A stretch of DNA of 64,000 bases from Colius striatus (Eukaryota; Chordata; Aves; Coliiformes; Coliidae), in NCBI RefSeq assembly GCF_028858725.1, contig NC_084762.1, positions 2,923,374 to 2,987,373 of the forward strand. The letters run 5' to 3'. Positions 7,741 to 20,800 of this stretch are shown here, piece by piece. Every line of letters starts with the position of its first letter. Position 1 is the first letter of the stretch. The notes under the pieces are model-generated. The model saw only the letters and a program-made list of their open reading frames with translations, made no database searches and was not told the DNA's origin. The translations under genes were made by a program, and so were the position numbers.

Positions 7741-10025
7741 CCACCCCTCCAAGGGCAGCCCCAGAGGAGAGCCAGTGGCTGGGCTGGGCTGCCCCACTCC
7801 TTTTTTGGCATGTGCTCCTTTCTTCTGCCCCTTGGACTCCCAGCCATCTGTACTCACCCTCCTGCCTCGCTCTCACCTTCCTGTGCCTTCTCCCAGCATT
7901 CAGCTTGCCTCTTGCTGCCATCTCTACCAACAGTTGAGAAGGCAGTTGAGCAGAAGCTCACACAGCACCAAGGAGGAAGCACCATTTCCGCAGCACCGTG
8001 ACGTCCCCCAGACCTCAGCATCGCACCAAAGCAGAGCTACAGAGCCGCTGGGCACCCCATTAAACTCCAGTTGGCTGCAGACATCCTGTAGTGGGATGTT
8101 GCATAATGCCTAATTCGGTGTGGGGATCGCTTCTTGTGTTAAGAAATACGATGCTCAGACTTGGTACTCCTGGAAAGGAGGGATGAGCTGAGCCCTGCAC
8201 ACCGAGGAAAAAAGGGTTCTCCTACAATTGAAGTCTTAGCATCTCTTAACTCCTTTCTTTTCTTGAGTGATACATCTAACTCAGTTCAAACATAGTCTAC
8301 AAACCAAAAAGACCTTGCATGGGATTTAGTTGTGATCACTGTCTTTCTTTTTTTCCCTGTTATTTTTTATTCACAGACACTTACCTGCAGCATCCAACTC
8401 TAAGGAAAGGCAATTCCTCACCCCACAGACTGGCAGGGTTGTGCTCCAAAACGGTTCTGCCAGAGGTTCTGCCAGTGCTGGAGCAGCATCCAGCTTTTGA
8501 CTCCCCCAAAAACTGTCACCCAGGCAGATGCTGGGCTGGTGGGGAAGCTGTGTGGAGGCTTTCTGCAGAAGAGCCTGCCATCATTTGTGTACTGCTCAGA
8601 ACACAACGGTGGAAGCAATAAATAACTGTGATCACTTTAAAGGTCTTTAATTTTAGGATCTCCTGAGGCAGGGAAGTCACCGTGGCTCAAACCAGCAATG
8701 TCAGGCCATTAAGACTGGTCTTAAGGGTAGCCTGCCACTTTCTGATGTTTCAGCTTTAGTATTTTTATCATAAAATTGCCTTTGTGCTCAAAAATTCAGC
8801 CCCTTCATCCAGCCCTGTAGTCTTCAAAAGTGACAGATTCATTTCCATCAAACAAATCTTACTGAGTTTTTTCCTGACTCTGTGTTTCTGATGCACAGGT
8901 CAAAAAAGCAACAGCAGGTTTCTGCTGGGAAGTGGCAAAATACCTTTGAGTTTAAAATGAATGAGAGAAAAAAAAAGTAGTTTTCATACTATTCCCCCTC
9001 CTCTTTCTATGCTCTGGACAAACACAAGTCTGGCATTCTTCCTGGTTTCCTTCCATGTAATTGTTCTTAATGATGGTGGTGGTGTGACAAATACTAAGTA
9101 GCCTTTTCTTTCTTGTCTTTTCCAAATAGATTGCTCAATAGCACCATTCTGTACTTGTCAGGGCTCTGTTCTACAATCTCTTGTCACCTACCTTATGCTG
9201 CTTATGCAGAATAAGCAATCTTTCCCTTGAAAGATTAGCTGCTTATATTCCTGGCTCAGTATTAAGTTGGAATCGTTATAAAGCTTGGTTGTGTTTTTTT
9301 TTTTTTTCCTAAGAATTGTCCCTTTTTGAACAGAGTATCAGAAAAAGGTGGTAGGGTTCTTACACTAGCCTACAATATAATCCTGCTGTAGCTGTCACAC
9401 TCCAGAAGCTTATACACAAGTAATCTCAATGTGCAGGTGTGCTCAAGTGAGGCAGGATGTCTGAATCTGCCTCACTTTCTAATGTCTAGATGTAAGCTTG
9501 ATTAATTGCTATCAGAAATAGCAAATTGTCTGTACAGAATGTCAAGAAGCCAGAATATCATCTGCTGTTTCACAGCACCAGGAATCAGGCATTTCCCATT
9601 TATCACTCCACGATATTAATCCTCAGCTCCCGTGTTTCACCTGCACACAAAGTCTGGTGCCTTAACTATCAGAAATGAACATGAGCTGTATTCATTCCAC
9701 GGATGAGGATGGTAACTTTGAGGGTTATAAATACAGGAGTTGAAAAATGTGAAACACATTGCACTCCTGCTACTTGAAGCTGCAAGATTATCTGCTAAAC
9801 AGCCCTTGGTTTGGTTTATGAGAACTGCCTTTGAAAACTGAGGTGTAAGTCTTGTTGGTACATCAGAAAATACCCCTGTGTTCAGGACAAAAGCTATGCA
9901 CATCCCATTAGTCTATTCTTACTCCCATTTCACTGCAAGAAAAAATAAACCCCATATTTTACTGCCTGTCTGTGGGATGACTTCCCCCAGTCTGCTCAAA
10001 AGCATTAATACATCAGACAATTTAT
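7741..10025. other. Intergenic; one weak regulatory candidate at 9470-9600
   Basis: Mostly unremarkable unique DNA. The segment 9470-9600 has a TTGATTAATTGC word followed by repeat-free sequence and is the only part I would test. A T run lies at about 9293-9308. Confidence 0.5.
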
Positions 10026-10430
10026 AGAGCATCTTTCTTATGAGGAAAGGCTGTGGGATCTGGGACTGTTCAGCCTGGAGGAGACTGACAGGGGACCTCA
10101 TTCATACTTACAAGTATTTGAAAGGGGGATGTCAAGGGGAGGAGGCAACACTTTTTTCTGTAGTGTCCAGTGCTAGGGGTAACAGACAAAAGCTGGAACA
10201 CAAAAAGTTCTGTTTCAACTTAGGGAAAAACTTCTTTATTGTAACGGTGAGGGAGCCCTGGCAACAGGCTGCCCAGGGAAGGTGTGGAGGCTCCTTCTTT
10301 GGACATATTCAAAACCTACCTGGACTTGTTCCTGTGTGACCTCACCTAGGTGGACCTGCTTGAGCATGGGGGTTGCACAGGATGATCTTTAGAGGTCCCT
10401 TCCAACCCCTCCCATTCTGTGATCCTGTAA
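10026..10430 (+). mobile_element. CR1 retroposon fragment (3' end)
   Basis: The segment begins with the CR1 phrase around 'gagcatctttcttatgagg' and runs through 'cagcctggaggagactgacagggga'-like sequence. It ends with the typical 'gatgatctttagaggtccctt' tail and 'ccattctgtgatcctg' octamers. It is a 5'-truncated, non-coding avian LINE copy, moderately diverged. Confidence 0.95.
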
Positions 10431-12629
10431 TTAGATACCAAACAAAATGCTTTAAAAGAGCCTTACAACCCAAGTATCTCCTCTGTGATACAGAAAGCTG
10501 ACGTTGAGACCAACTTTACTCAGACTTAATAGCTCCAGTTTCCACCTGAGATCTGCTCCTTCACGTGCTGGTGCTGGTGGCTGCTCTTTGTGGAGACCCC
10601 GAGGTGGAAGGTAACGGTGCCGCAGGGTCTGTGGTTGCTGCCACACACCCACACGCCGACTGTTTTAACCTCAGGGCTGGAACAAACAAGCAGCTGCCCC
10701 AATGTGCAGGTCTGAGGCACTAACCTTGTCTCAATGCAGATCTCATGGTTTTCCCTGTGCCCTCACCCCTGCGAGTACCTGCTCGTGCCTCTGCCGACGC
10801 GGCACGGAAGTGAATGTGGCTCCCAGCGCAGGTGTTTTGTGTGGGGTGCAAGTAACCAAGGATACGAGGCTGCATCTTGGGTATCTTACACCTGGTGTGT
10901 AAGTGATGCTCATTCTGGAGGTGTGTGACTGCCCAGGAACATCTCTGAGGCGCCACAGCATGTTGCTAGTACGAGCACGTGCATATGCACAGGCGTCCTA
11001 CTGGAGAATTCTGTGTGTGACCTTTTCTCCCTCTCTATATAAAAAGGAAGGAAAAAAATCAGTTGGAAGCAAGTAGTGAGAATAATGGGGAAAAAACAAC
11101 AGACTACAGAGCTTAAAAAGGCAGAACAACATCAAGTTCTCATGGAAATAGACACTAGGGACACTTAGGTTTTAGGGTTGATGTACACTGTGGTGTGAAA
11201 ATGACATTACAGCCCAAGCTGTCTGCACATGAGCCATCTGAGGCACCAGAAACAATAGTTGGTGCTTTTAGGTCTTCACTTTGTTGGTCTCCATGTCCCA
11301 CCAGCTGTGATTCAAGGGTGGCTCCAGGTCCCTGAGGTATTGATGCAGCAGCTGGGAAGGGCAGTGGTGGAGGTACATCCTGCTCTGCTCTTGTCCCACT
11401 GCTCCCCTGTGCACGGCTCTGATCCCAGCTCCTCTGGAGCCGAGGGCTCTCTACAAGGCAGGTGCCAGCAGGACTTTGGCTCCTTTGCATCACTTCACCA
11501 GCCCACAGCTTCTCATGTCTTGAACTTTCTGCTTCCCCGCTCTCAGCCTCAGCGTTGCTCTAACATACCTTCAGTGATGATTTGTTTTTAATCACGTAAA
11601 GGAAAGGCAAACAGCATAACTCACGTTCCCTCCAGCCTTGCCCAAATTTACCTGATTCATTGATTTCATCCTCAGGATCACGTGGAACAAGGAAGCAGAT
11701 AAACTGCCCACCTACTGATGGAGATGAAAACCATCCATTATTGAAACTCTCTCAAGTCATCTATTTTTGGGTTTCCATTTTCTTCTCCTAGAGATACAAT
11801 GCCATCTTCACTGCTATAAATGGAAGAAGCTCTGCTCTTCTTACATAGATACATGCTGATGTATTTCTTAATCTTATATCCTTCGTATCTATATTCAGCA
11901 GCTGAGGTTTTCAACATGCACGCTGCTGTACATCCTGGTGTTAAACGGGCTTGAAGCTGCTTCTCGGAGAAGCTCAACGTGTAATGCCAAAATTAGTGCA
12001 AGCTGGGGGAGCAGCAGTGGTGTCTGACTGCTCTTTGGATTGTCCACACCTTTCCTAAGCAAATCCAGCCACGAAAGCATAGCTGACACCCAACTATCCC
12101 ACAGCCATGGTGAGTACATTGGATTGTACTTACAGTTGCTTTTTGGAAGGCAGGGCAGCCATGTTCAGCACAGGCTGACGGGAGCAGCGGGATCTGTTGT
12201 CTGTGATACTGTGTGCACACAGAAACTGGCTGTGTGTGGTAGGCTGTTAATTGAAGGAGAGACCTGCATGGCTGATGCTTACTGCCATTTGTAATGAAGA
12301 CAAATTATAGCACATTTCCAGCAAGATGGCAGAGCAGTTTACTTCTAGTTTAGTTAATACAAGAGAGGAATTGCATCTAGCTGGAGCAAAAAAAAGAAAT
12401 CAAACTCCCATATTGAAATGCCTCCTTATTTACTGTTCTGATTCTTCCAATCAATGTGTGAGTACAGGGACCGATGGCACATTCAGAGAGTCTCCCCAGG
12501 ACTGGTGATCCCTCAGACACCGCTTAGTTAGCAGTGCTCAGTTGCATCACCCCATGATAAAGAAGGAAAACTACCTGCTGCTGTGGGGAGTGGTGGCCAG
12601 AAGCTTCCCAGGCTGGGGCTCAAGTGTGA
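10431..12629. other. Intergenic, no recognised feature
   Basis: Unique sequence. A CTCTATATAAAAAGG word at about 11032 resembles a TATA box but lacks other promoter context. ORFs of up to 112 codons here show no recognisable protein character. Confidence 0.55.
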
Positions 12630-12991
12630 TGGAGAGCAGCTGAGGGAATGGGGGTGTTTAGCCTGGAGAAGAGGCTGAGGGGAGACAGGAGCACTCTCTG
12701 CAACTCCTTGACAGGAGATTGGTCTCTGCCTCAAATAACAAGCTACAGGACAATAGGAAATGGGCTCAAGTTGCCCCAGGGGAGGTTGAGATTGGAGCCG
12801 AGGCAGAACTGTTTCCCTGACAGGGCTGTCAGCCCCTGTGCCAGGCTGCTCAGAGAGCTGGAGGAGTGCCCAGCCCTGGAGATATTGCAAAGCTGTGGAG
12901 CTTTGGGGCTGAGGGACATGGGTGGGCTTGGCAGGGTGAGGAGAGGGTTTAGATTTGGGGTCTTTTCCAACCAAAGCAATTCTATGATATT
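12630..12991 (+). mobile_element. CR1 retroposon fragment, 'gggcttggcagggtgagg' subtype
   Basis: It has CR1 landmarks in order: 'gtttagcctggagaagaggctgagg', 'gccccaggggaggttgag', 'cagcccctgtgccaggctg', and the end 'tcttttccaaccaaagcaattctatga'. This subtype has a different 3' end from the copy at 10026. Confidence 0.95.
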
Positions 12992-13559
12992 AAGTTTTTC
13001 CCCCTTCATAGCCACCCTCTGCTTCTCAGCCTTGGGACACCCTCTCACGAGTAGGCAAAGCAGCTTCTGAACACCATGCATGCCATGAGCCTCCTCTGTT
13101 TTTGTGTGTGGGTTGCTAGCTTAAAAATAAGGGAAGCTGTTACTTGGGAGCTGTTGGTGACTCCCTTGAGAGGAAAAAAAGCAACTGCTGCAGCTGTTGG
13201 TATGCTCACTTCTATTTATGTTGTATTTTTGCTCGAAAGCACCGAAAGTCTTGCAAGGCTTTTGAAGTCCTGAAGGCACTTTCATGACAGTTTGCTTTTC
13301 CCCTCTCTCTCTCCATCTCAAACAAACACATTTAGATGACTTGTTCTATCTGCACTGGTGAGATACAGCCTCATTTATGCACTACTAACTCATGATTTAC
13401 TCCTCTCTTTCAATACAGGGAAACACCAGGGCAAACTTCTCACAACCTAGAAAAACAAATCCACTGCACACAAGTTTTTCCTTATTATTTCCTCCGTTAT
13501 TTACCAAAGGGAAAGAAAAGCCCCACCACTACCAACACCAGTAACTCTGCATTTATCAC
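12992..13559. other. Intergenic, no recognised feature
   Basis: Unique sequence between a CR1 copy and the next candidate block. Nothing distinctive. Confidence 0.5.
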
Positions 13560-13850
13560 AGTGTCTAGCAGAAAGCATGTGATTCTTATGGCAAGCAGCA
13601 ATTTACAGATGGCCAGGTGCAATCAACATATCTAATCTTATCATGCATTTGTTTTATTCGCAGCTGCAACAGTTGGTGTCAGTTAATAGGTTACCAACCA
13701 TGAAGTATATTTATTTCCTTTTATCCTGCTTCAGGGCTACAGAAGTGATTTGTAAACTTTCCTGGCTGCTGAATTTACATTTCATTTTTCTGGGCATGGC
13801 TTTTTTTATTTGGTTATTTAGTTTGTGCCAATTAGGAAGAAAATGAAAAT
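13560..13850. promoter_or_regulatory. Candidate regulatory block with paired E-boxes
   Basis: CAGATGG and CAGGTG E-box words lie within about 10 bp of each other (near 13606-13618), followed by AT-rich, repeat-free DNA containing ATGCATTTG and GTTAATAGG. The texture resembles conserved non-coding sequence. Confidence 0.25.
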
Positions 13851-15454
13851 GTCTTTCAGAGAATCTGTTTTCTTCTCATTTGATCACTTCTTTTTTTTCC
13901 CCTAGGGATTAAGAAACTTTAAAACAGCTTGTTTGCTCTCTGTGTTTCCAATCTAAATAGAGCACAAGTTAATTCTCAAGTATAAATTTGGGGAATCTTA
14001 TTATTTTTTGAAGAATGACCTCTCATTGATGAGGGTTCAGTTTTGCCTGTTCACTTCCATCAAGTCATGCAGGTGGATTTGCTACCAGCCCTTCCAAATA
14101 ATCAAACACAACCTGCAATGAGCTGCATTTTAAATAGTGGTGGTAGAAAAATAAGCATGAAAGTCTCTTCTTAGCTTTGTGGACATTGGGATGTACAGAT
14201 ATACATGCAGCAGTAAAACAACCACATAACCTCTACAGCTCTCCATATTCCAGCACAAAATTAAAGAGGCTGCTTAAAACAAATGTATTTAGTCCTTTTC
14301 CAGTGTTTGTAACAGAGAGACAGTCTCAGCTGTGTACATCAAGACCACTTTTTGTTAGATAAAGGAGTGATAACATAATAATTCCTCTATAACTTACATG
14401 TTTAGCTATATTTGGCTTACCTGCATCTTCAAATCTGCTTCACAACCCTTTATCAGTGAAGACTACAGCTATTAGTAAGTCAGGTACTCACCAAAGTGAC
14501 AGAGTTCCAAATGTGAGTGAGCTTAACAACAGAAAAAGAGAGAAACAAAGGGAAAAGAACCTCAGATTTTGATCCTGATTATGGTTTTAAAATGCACAAC
14601 CAGCAGTGTCTTACCACTGGCACAGGGCAGCATGTCTGCGTCGTAACTAGCAGCTCTGAACAAATAATTACAGGGAATTACTTGCCTATTAGACTAGCCT
14701 CCTCCTCTGCACACACTGCTTGGAGGTGAATTGCAACTGGCTCTTTATTCTGAGTTACATTTTCACTTTTGAACACCGTTTTTTTGGTGGATCTGGTGCT
14801 CAATGCCAGCACTACATTCGCATCGCTGTACGAAACACTGAAAATAAGGTGTTTAAAAAGCCTCCTAGTAGCCCTTTGCAGACTGAGAATCTGAGATGAA
14901 GGCTTTAAAACATTCTGTAATTTGATACAAATAACAACCAGATGCATGCCAAGATTTGGCACAAATTGGTCTCTTCTTTTCTCCACTGGCTGACGTTGAA
15001 GGCTCTGGTGCTCATGCTCCTTTATTATCACTCATCATATTATTGTAGGTGGGATGATTTCTCCAGGTGAGGCTAAAATCCTTCTGGATACATCAGTTAC
15101 CCTGTCAGTGGGGTCAGGGACAGGATAATCCAGACTGATTAATACATTGTAAAAAGGCATGAACCTACAGTTAGGCAAATCAGGCCATAACAGCAACTTT
15201 TAAGCTTCCAGCTTCAGGAGCTTTTGTTGTTGGGAGGTGAAGCTACTGCCTTACCTGATTTGCTTGCTGAATCTGAACTTCACTCTCAGAGATGGAATAT
15301 TTGAATAGCTGACTGCTTATGCTTGGTTACCCATGCTAATTCCAGCCTAAAGCAGAAGATACTCATGCATGTATGCATGTTCTACCTGCTGTAACGCTTC
15401 ATGCTTCACATGGAGTGCATTCCCTCGCTGTCCATGTTGCAGCCTGGTAGGCTC
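13851..15454. other. Intergenic, no recognised feature
   Basis: Unique, AT-moderate sequence with a few T runs. A short ATGCATG repeat sits near 15364-15379. Confidence 0.5.
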
Positions 15455-15654
15455 AGCGAACTTTTTCCCTTAGAGAGGGTTGTCAGACACTGTTCCAGGC
15501 TGCCCAGAGGGGTGATGGAGTCCCCATCCTTGGAGATATTGCAAAGCCATGGAGATGAGGTGCTGAGGGACATAGTTTAGCAATGGCTGTGCCAGCACTA
15601 GGTTAATGGTTGGAGTCAATGATCTTAAAAGTCTTTTCCAACCAAAAAAATAAT
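15455..15654 (+). mobile_element. CR1 retroposon fragment (short, diverged)
   Basis: It matches the last 200 bp of the same CR1 subtype as the copy at 12630: 'ttccaggctgcccagag', 'ccttggagatattgcaaagcc', 'tcttttccaaccaaa'. It is heavily diverged and 5'-truncated. Confidence 0.9.
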
Positions 15655-17149
15655 CAGTTGGAGGAAGATTTAGTCCTGGGAAGTTCACAGGCTTTTCTTT
15701 AGAAACACAGGTGAGTGCAGAGCTGAAATGGGTGCAATGTTCTGTCCAAGTGCTGAAGACTGTTTAATCTGATGTGTTCTCTACGGGGTGTTTTAGTTTG
15801 GTTTTATATGTTGTAGTGTGGAGCATGGTCACATTCCTACTACCATGTAGCCAGTCCTCAAAAACCATCCTCCACTGTAGCAGCAGCAGTGACCTTGGAT
15901 GCACCTGGCTTTCCTGTGCCACGAGACTTTTGGCTTTTCCCTTTTTAGTACAGGCCCTGGGAGCTCATCAGTTCAGAACTTACAACACATTCACTCATCT
16001 TCTCAAGTCACTCTGAAGGCTTTCTGCAAATTTGCCAGTTTAGAACTTGAAATGGAATTGGATTAATTTTGCTTTTTAATGACTAAGCAGACTATTATTT
16101 TAATAATGACAGTGCAGACACCCCAGTGGTAATTATACTTGACAGTCTAGAGGTGAGCATATCCAGCTCAGAATAAGCACTAAACACGTGTTCTGGCAGA
16201 CTTCTGAGCAGGCAAACACAACTGACTGGGGTTTTTTTACCCTCACAGAACATTATTTTCTATTAAGGATTCTTTTGCTGAAGTACAGCATTTAGATTTG
16301 AGAAGTAATCTTCCGTCTCTTGGCTTGGGGAGGGGGGGGTGGTTTATGAGGAGGAGTAAGACATGATCTTTCCTTCCTTAATCTTTTAAAAGATGCCTAG
16401 ATTTGGAGTCTTAAAAGGAATATTAACCAGTCTCAAGATGCTGCCTCTGAAGCAAATGAACTTCAGCACTAGCCTCAGCTGAGGGAAGTGAGTGCTGTCA
16501 TTTGATGGATGCAGGAACTTTGCTTTCCGTTCATGGCAAATCTGTTTGAACAGACCATTCCTCCTGGACTCTGCACCATTTATTTATTGCCCAAGGTAGC
16601 GTGTAAGAGAAAACGTGTCTCTCACTGGTCTCTCAAATACAACAAACCTCCCTGGTATTCCACAGCAGGGACTCTTCTGTTTGTGCTCCACACTTCAGAC
16701 TTCATGCTGTCAGCAAAAGTCCTCTCTTTGGAAATAGGCTCAGGCAGGGAAAGACAAGATGAGCCACCAGAGCCAGGAAATGACCTTTAGTTTTGGTACT
16801 TACAGGTCTAAACCCATCAGATGCTGAAAGGGCAGATGATACCTTTAGTACTATTTATTAACAATCACAGAGTTCTCCAAACAAAATTAGAGTGGTAAAA
16901 AGAAATGTCTTTTGATACTCATCGGTTCAGGCAGCATAACGTACAGATGGAGTCAAAGGTAGATGGGACAAATACACTCTTGGCTTTGCAAAAGGTGTAT
17001 TGTGGCCAAAGGACTCAAAAGCTGCACTACATAAGAGAAAAAGCTCTCCAGAAAAACACAAAGACGTATTTAGGGGTCAGTTAAGTATCTGATACAGTGC
17101 CACATAGGAAATGATTAATTAAACCAGAGAAGATGGGGAAATCTACAGT
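15655..17149. other. Intergenic; weak regulatory candidate at 16030-16160
   Basis: Mostly unremarkable. The stretch 16030-16160 has several ATTA/TAAT words (GGATTAATTTTG, TTTTAATAATGACAG, GGTAATTATAC) free of repeats. A G run lies near 16330-16340. Confidence 0.45.
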
Positions 17150-18165
17150 TGTTTGTGAGGTTAGTGAGGCAGGGAGCCAGGGAGATCAGCTCTGGGGGCT
17201 GCTGAAAAGGACAGGTTTGGGCTGGAGGGAAGCTTGTAGCGAGGTCGTACAAGCCTTGGTCTTGGCACTGTTTTTATTTAGTATTTTCATTAATTATTTG
17301 GAAGCACATTAAGGAAACCTGCTTATAACATGAAGGGGCACTGCTCATAGAGAGGAGGATTGGGATAACATACAAGGAGAACCGGATTACCGCAAGAATG
17401 GGGCAGGAGAAATAGGATAAGGAAGTACAAAGTGCAAATCCAAGCTGGTGCAGATTACCAGCAATCATTGTTACTGTGGGACAAGTGCACAGGGGTTGTA
17501 AACGACAGAGGCAGATGGAGCAGTCTGGATACACAAGTCTGTCACGGCAAGATTATCGTCTGTCAAGGTGCTGCAGCCACAGAAAGCCGTAAATTTAACG
17601 ACTGCATAAATGGTAATGATTCTCAAATCAATTTAGGCTTTTCTGTTTTCAACAGAGGTTGTGGAAATCATAAATGCTGTTACACGAGGCCCCAGTAAGA
17701 TGCCAGTGAAAAAGCAGGGATAGTAGCCATCCATTTTCAGGAGGGATGAATTCAGACTAGGGATAGTTACACCTCAAGGGAGTGGAGAGATCTGATGTAT
17801 GTACGGAGGGCTAAAACAAAAGATTGACTTCTTTAGTTTGGCAGGCTAAAGGTAGAGAGGGGATTGGACTTTGCCTAATTAAAATAAACACCAAATAGGG
17901 AAAAGAGCTCTAAAGCTAAGAATGGGGTTATCAAAAGATTAAATGGCTATAAAAGAGCTATGAGCACATTGAGAAGCAATTATTAAACCCAAAGTTCCAG
18001 AGGATGAAATCATGTGGAGAGAGCAGGACTACTTAAAACATAATTCCCAATGCCAGCCTAGTCATCTTTAGGCTGTATTAGTGACCCTGCTTCTGCAGGG
18101 GGGTCGGACTAGATGATGTCTAAAGGTCCCTTCCAACCTCTACCATTCTATGATTCTATGATTTT
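17150..18165 (+). mobile_element. Long CR1 copy (about 1 kb) with decayed reverse-transcriptase end
   Basis: The 3' end is unmistakable ('ggactagatgatgtctaaaggtcccttc' followed by ATTCTATG octamers to 18165). Upstream, degenerate landmarks of the C-terminal RT region follow in order: 'acaagccttggtcttggcactg', 'ttcattaattatttgg', 'gcaggagaaataggat', 'aagtgcaaatccaagctgg', then a weak 3' UTR. Frames are broken by many stops, so it is dead. It is the longest copy here and looks old. The 5' limit is uncertain. Confidence 0.8.
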
Positions 18166-19997
18166 AACCTTAAGCCTGGCATTCTGTAAAAACACCTTTT
18201 TTTTGCACATATTTGCTTAAAATACCCATTTTTAATATATAATAAGAAAAGGTTACCTCTTGCCAGACAGTGTGACACTGTTGTTAGTCTTGCAGCAGCC
18301 TTCAGTGATCAAGAAGTGCAAGAAGAGGGAAACTGTAGCTCCAGGCTGGATGGTGCTTCCTTGGCATGTCCTGTGCATTGAGCAGCCACCTACCCAAAAC
18401 TGCAAGAGGATGAAACATCATCAGCCACTTTGGAGGTGGAACAAGGAGAGCTCCTGTTTTTCCACACCATTGGATGCACAGACTTTAAAGCCCAAACCCA
18501 TGTGAACTTCAGGATCTCAGAAATTCATAGCTTGGTCACGTTGTGGCAAATTTTCACAGCCAGGCGGTTGTTTGAACTGTCAATTTTCCAGCCCATGCTT
18601 CAAGAAAGTAGCTTGTAAAACATGCTGGTGCACCCAGTTTTAGGTTTTGCAACAAAAAATTTAACAAAAAGCCAGTTTCTCACAAGAGGAAAAGAGCTGT
18701 TCAGTCAGAAGGATTGGGAACACTTATTCTTACACAGAGAGTCATTTCACACCACCACACAGGAGCACTGGCATCACAGCTCAATATGGATCATGGTGAA
18801 TTTCACGATATGGTAAATACACACAGTTCTGTTTACACTTTCACAGATTTATATTTCCAACCTAGAATTTTGGTCTCTAATTTGACACCTTGATTGCTTA
18901 AACTTACTACCATCCAAATAGTCACCACACAGCAAACTCGCCAGCCAAAAACTTGAGCTCAAGGCCCATGAAACTAAGAAGGTCAAACCATAAAACAATC
19001 AAATAAAACCCTTCCCTTACTCCATTTTCAAATGTTGAAAGCCTTGCATTAGCAATGCCTACCTCCTCAGCCTCCCCTGGTCAGCCCACATGGGACTGGG
19101 GCCACTGGGGAACGAGTCCATCAACAGCAGAAACGAGATCATGTGGTTTAGGAATAGGAAGGTGGAGAACGGTGAATGAACTGAGGAAAACGCTCAACAG
19201 AGATCAGAGAAACCTCTTCCCAGAAAAGTGTTTTAAAATGTGGTTTAAGCTCACAACTAAGCATGTTTAAAAAATGTGAACTGAGGCTTCTGTTACTTTT
19301 GAAACCATTTAGTTCAGTTTTTAAACCATTCCAGAAGGGAAAAGGGAATAAACTCAGGATGAATCTTAATTGCATCTAATAGCTTAACTAGAAGAACTGG
19401 TTGAACTTCATTTACTGATTTTTCTAAGAATCATTCCTTATGTTGTTGTTTAGCATAACAGCACTCCATAGCTTCAGATAAGATCAGAGATATGTTGTGT
19501 TTTGGTTGTGTCAAAGGCACACAGAAACATGATTTCCATGCTCTGACTGCAGAGCGAAGGAAATCCTGCACATAAAATCCTGAGCCTGTTAAGTCAGAGG
19601 GAGAAGATAACCACATCATTCTCTATAGGTTTCAATACAGAATGGCATGTTTTTATTTCCTTCCCCCAAAGATTCTGTTTTCTTTTTGGCTGAGCTGTAT
19701 TTGATTCACGGATAGAAGAAGAAACAGGTGATTTTCAAGGGCCGTATGAAACTACAGGAACCATTACATAGAATGACATTGAAAGTTTAAAGCCCAGAGT
19801 TCCACAAGCTGCGTATGACTGTGAAGCACCTTCACACAGCATGTGAAAGAGCTGTGGATTTAAGTGCACATCTGCTCGGTGATGTGTGCTTGCTATGCAC
19901 TTAATATAATTGCTTTGGAGTTCCTCTGGGTGGGTGAGAGTCCATCGGGCACAGCTGCCTGCTTCCCAGATGCCAACGAAAAACAAAGCATGAGAAA
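18166..19997. other. Intergenic, no recognised feature
   Basis: Unique sequence containing only short chance ORFs. A T run sits near 18198. Confidence 0.5.
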
Positions 19998-20067
19998 CTG
20001 GGGGGTTGGACTAGATGATCTCTAAAGGTCCCTTCCAAACCCCTACCATTCTATGATTCTGTGAGTC
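19998..20067 (+). mobile_element. CR1 3'-tail fragment (70 bp)
   Basis: Only the extreme tail is present: 'ggttggactagatgatctct', then 'ggtcccttccaaacccct' and octamer repeats. It is a severely 5'-truncated insertion. Confidence 0.95.
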
Positions 20068-20399
20068 TAAGGTAGTATTTCCACAGACACATCCTCCTAG
20101 ACCTAGAACTAGCCATCGGCAGCTTATTGGTGCTACACAGAGAGTGCTGAGTTTGCCTGCTTGTGTCTTGTAGTGTGAAATGTCAATATGGTTTACCCAC
20201 ACCAAAAGACAAAGAAAGCTCTTGGGTGAAGGATGAGAGTGAAGATCAGTGGGTGTAGAGTTCTTGTCTGCACAACAGCCTCCTGCTGTCCATGACTCCT
20301 ATGTGGGATGGACCTACCAAAAACTTGTGTACAGCTCTGGAAGATGGGTCTCTAGATGCACTTGTAGAAAAGAAGTGTGTATTCCTTTATGCAAGAGCT
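20068..20399. other. Intergenic, no recognised feature
   Basis: Short unique spacer between two CR1 copies of opposite orientation. Confidence 0.5.
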
Positions 20400-20800
20400 T
20401 ATCACAGAACCCCAGAATGGCGGGGGTGGGAAGGGCCCTGCAGAGCTCATCCAGCCCACCCCCCTGCTAAAGCAGGTTCCCATCCATCAGGGGGCACAGG
20501 AACATGTCCAGGTGAGTTTGGAAACCTCCCGAGGAGTCTCCACACCCTCTCTGGGCAGCCTGAGCCAGGGGTCCCTCACCTCAGCACCAAAGGAGTTTCT
20601 CCTTCTGTTCTAGTGTTATTTCCTTTGTCCCAGCTTTTGCCCATCACCCCTTGTCCTGCCACTAGCCACCACAAAATAATACTGTCCCCAACCTCTCGAC
20701 ACTCACCCTTTAGGTATTTATCAGCATTGACAAGGTCTCCTCTCAGCCTTCTCTTCTCTAGGCTAAACAGCCCCAGGTCTCTAACACCTTGTCCTTGTAA
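20400..20800 (-). mobile_element. CR1 retroposon fragment
   Basis: In reverse orientation it begins 'atcacagaaccccagaatgg', has 'ggaaacctcccgaggagtctcc', 'ctctgggcagcctgagccagggg' and ends near 'ggctaaacagccccaggtct'. About 400 bp of the 3' region. Confidence 0.95.

Noticed and set aside
11030..11045. TATA-box-like CTATATAAAAAGG
   Set aside because: Isolated AT word without CCAAT, GC box, CpG island or downstream gene.
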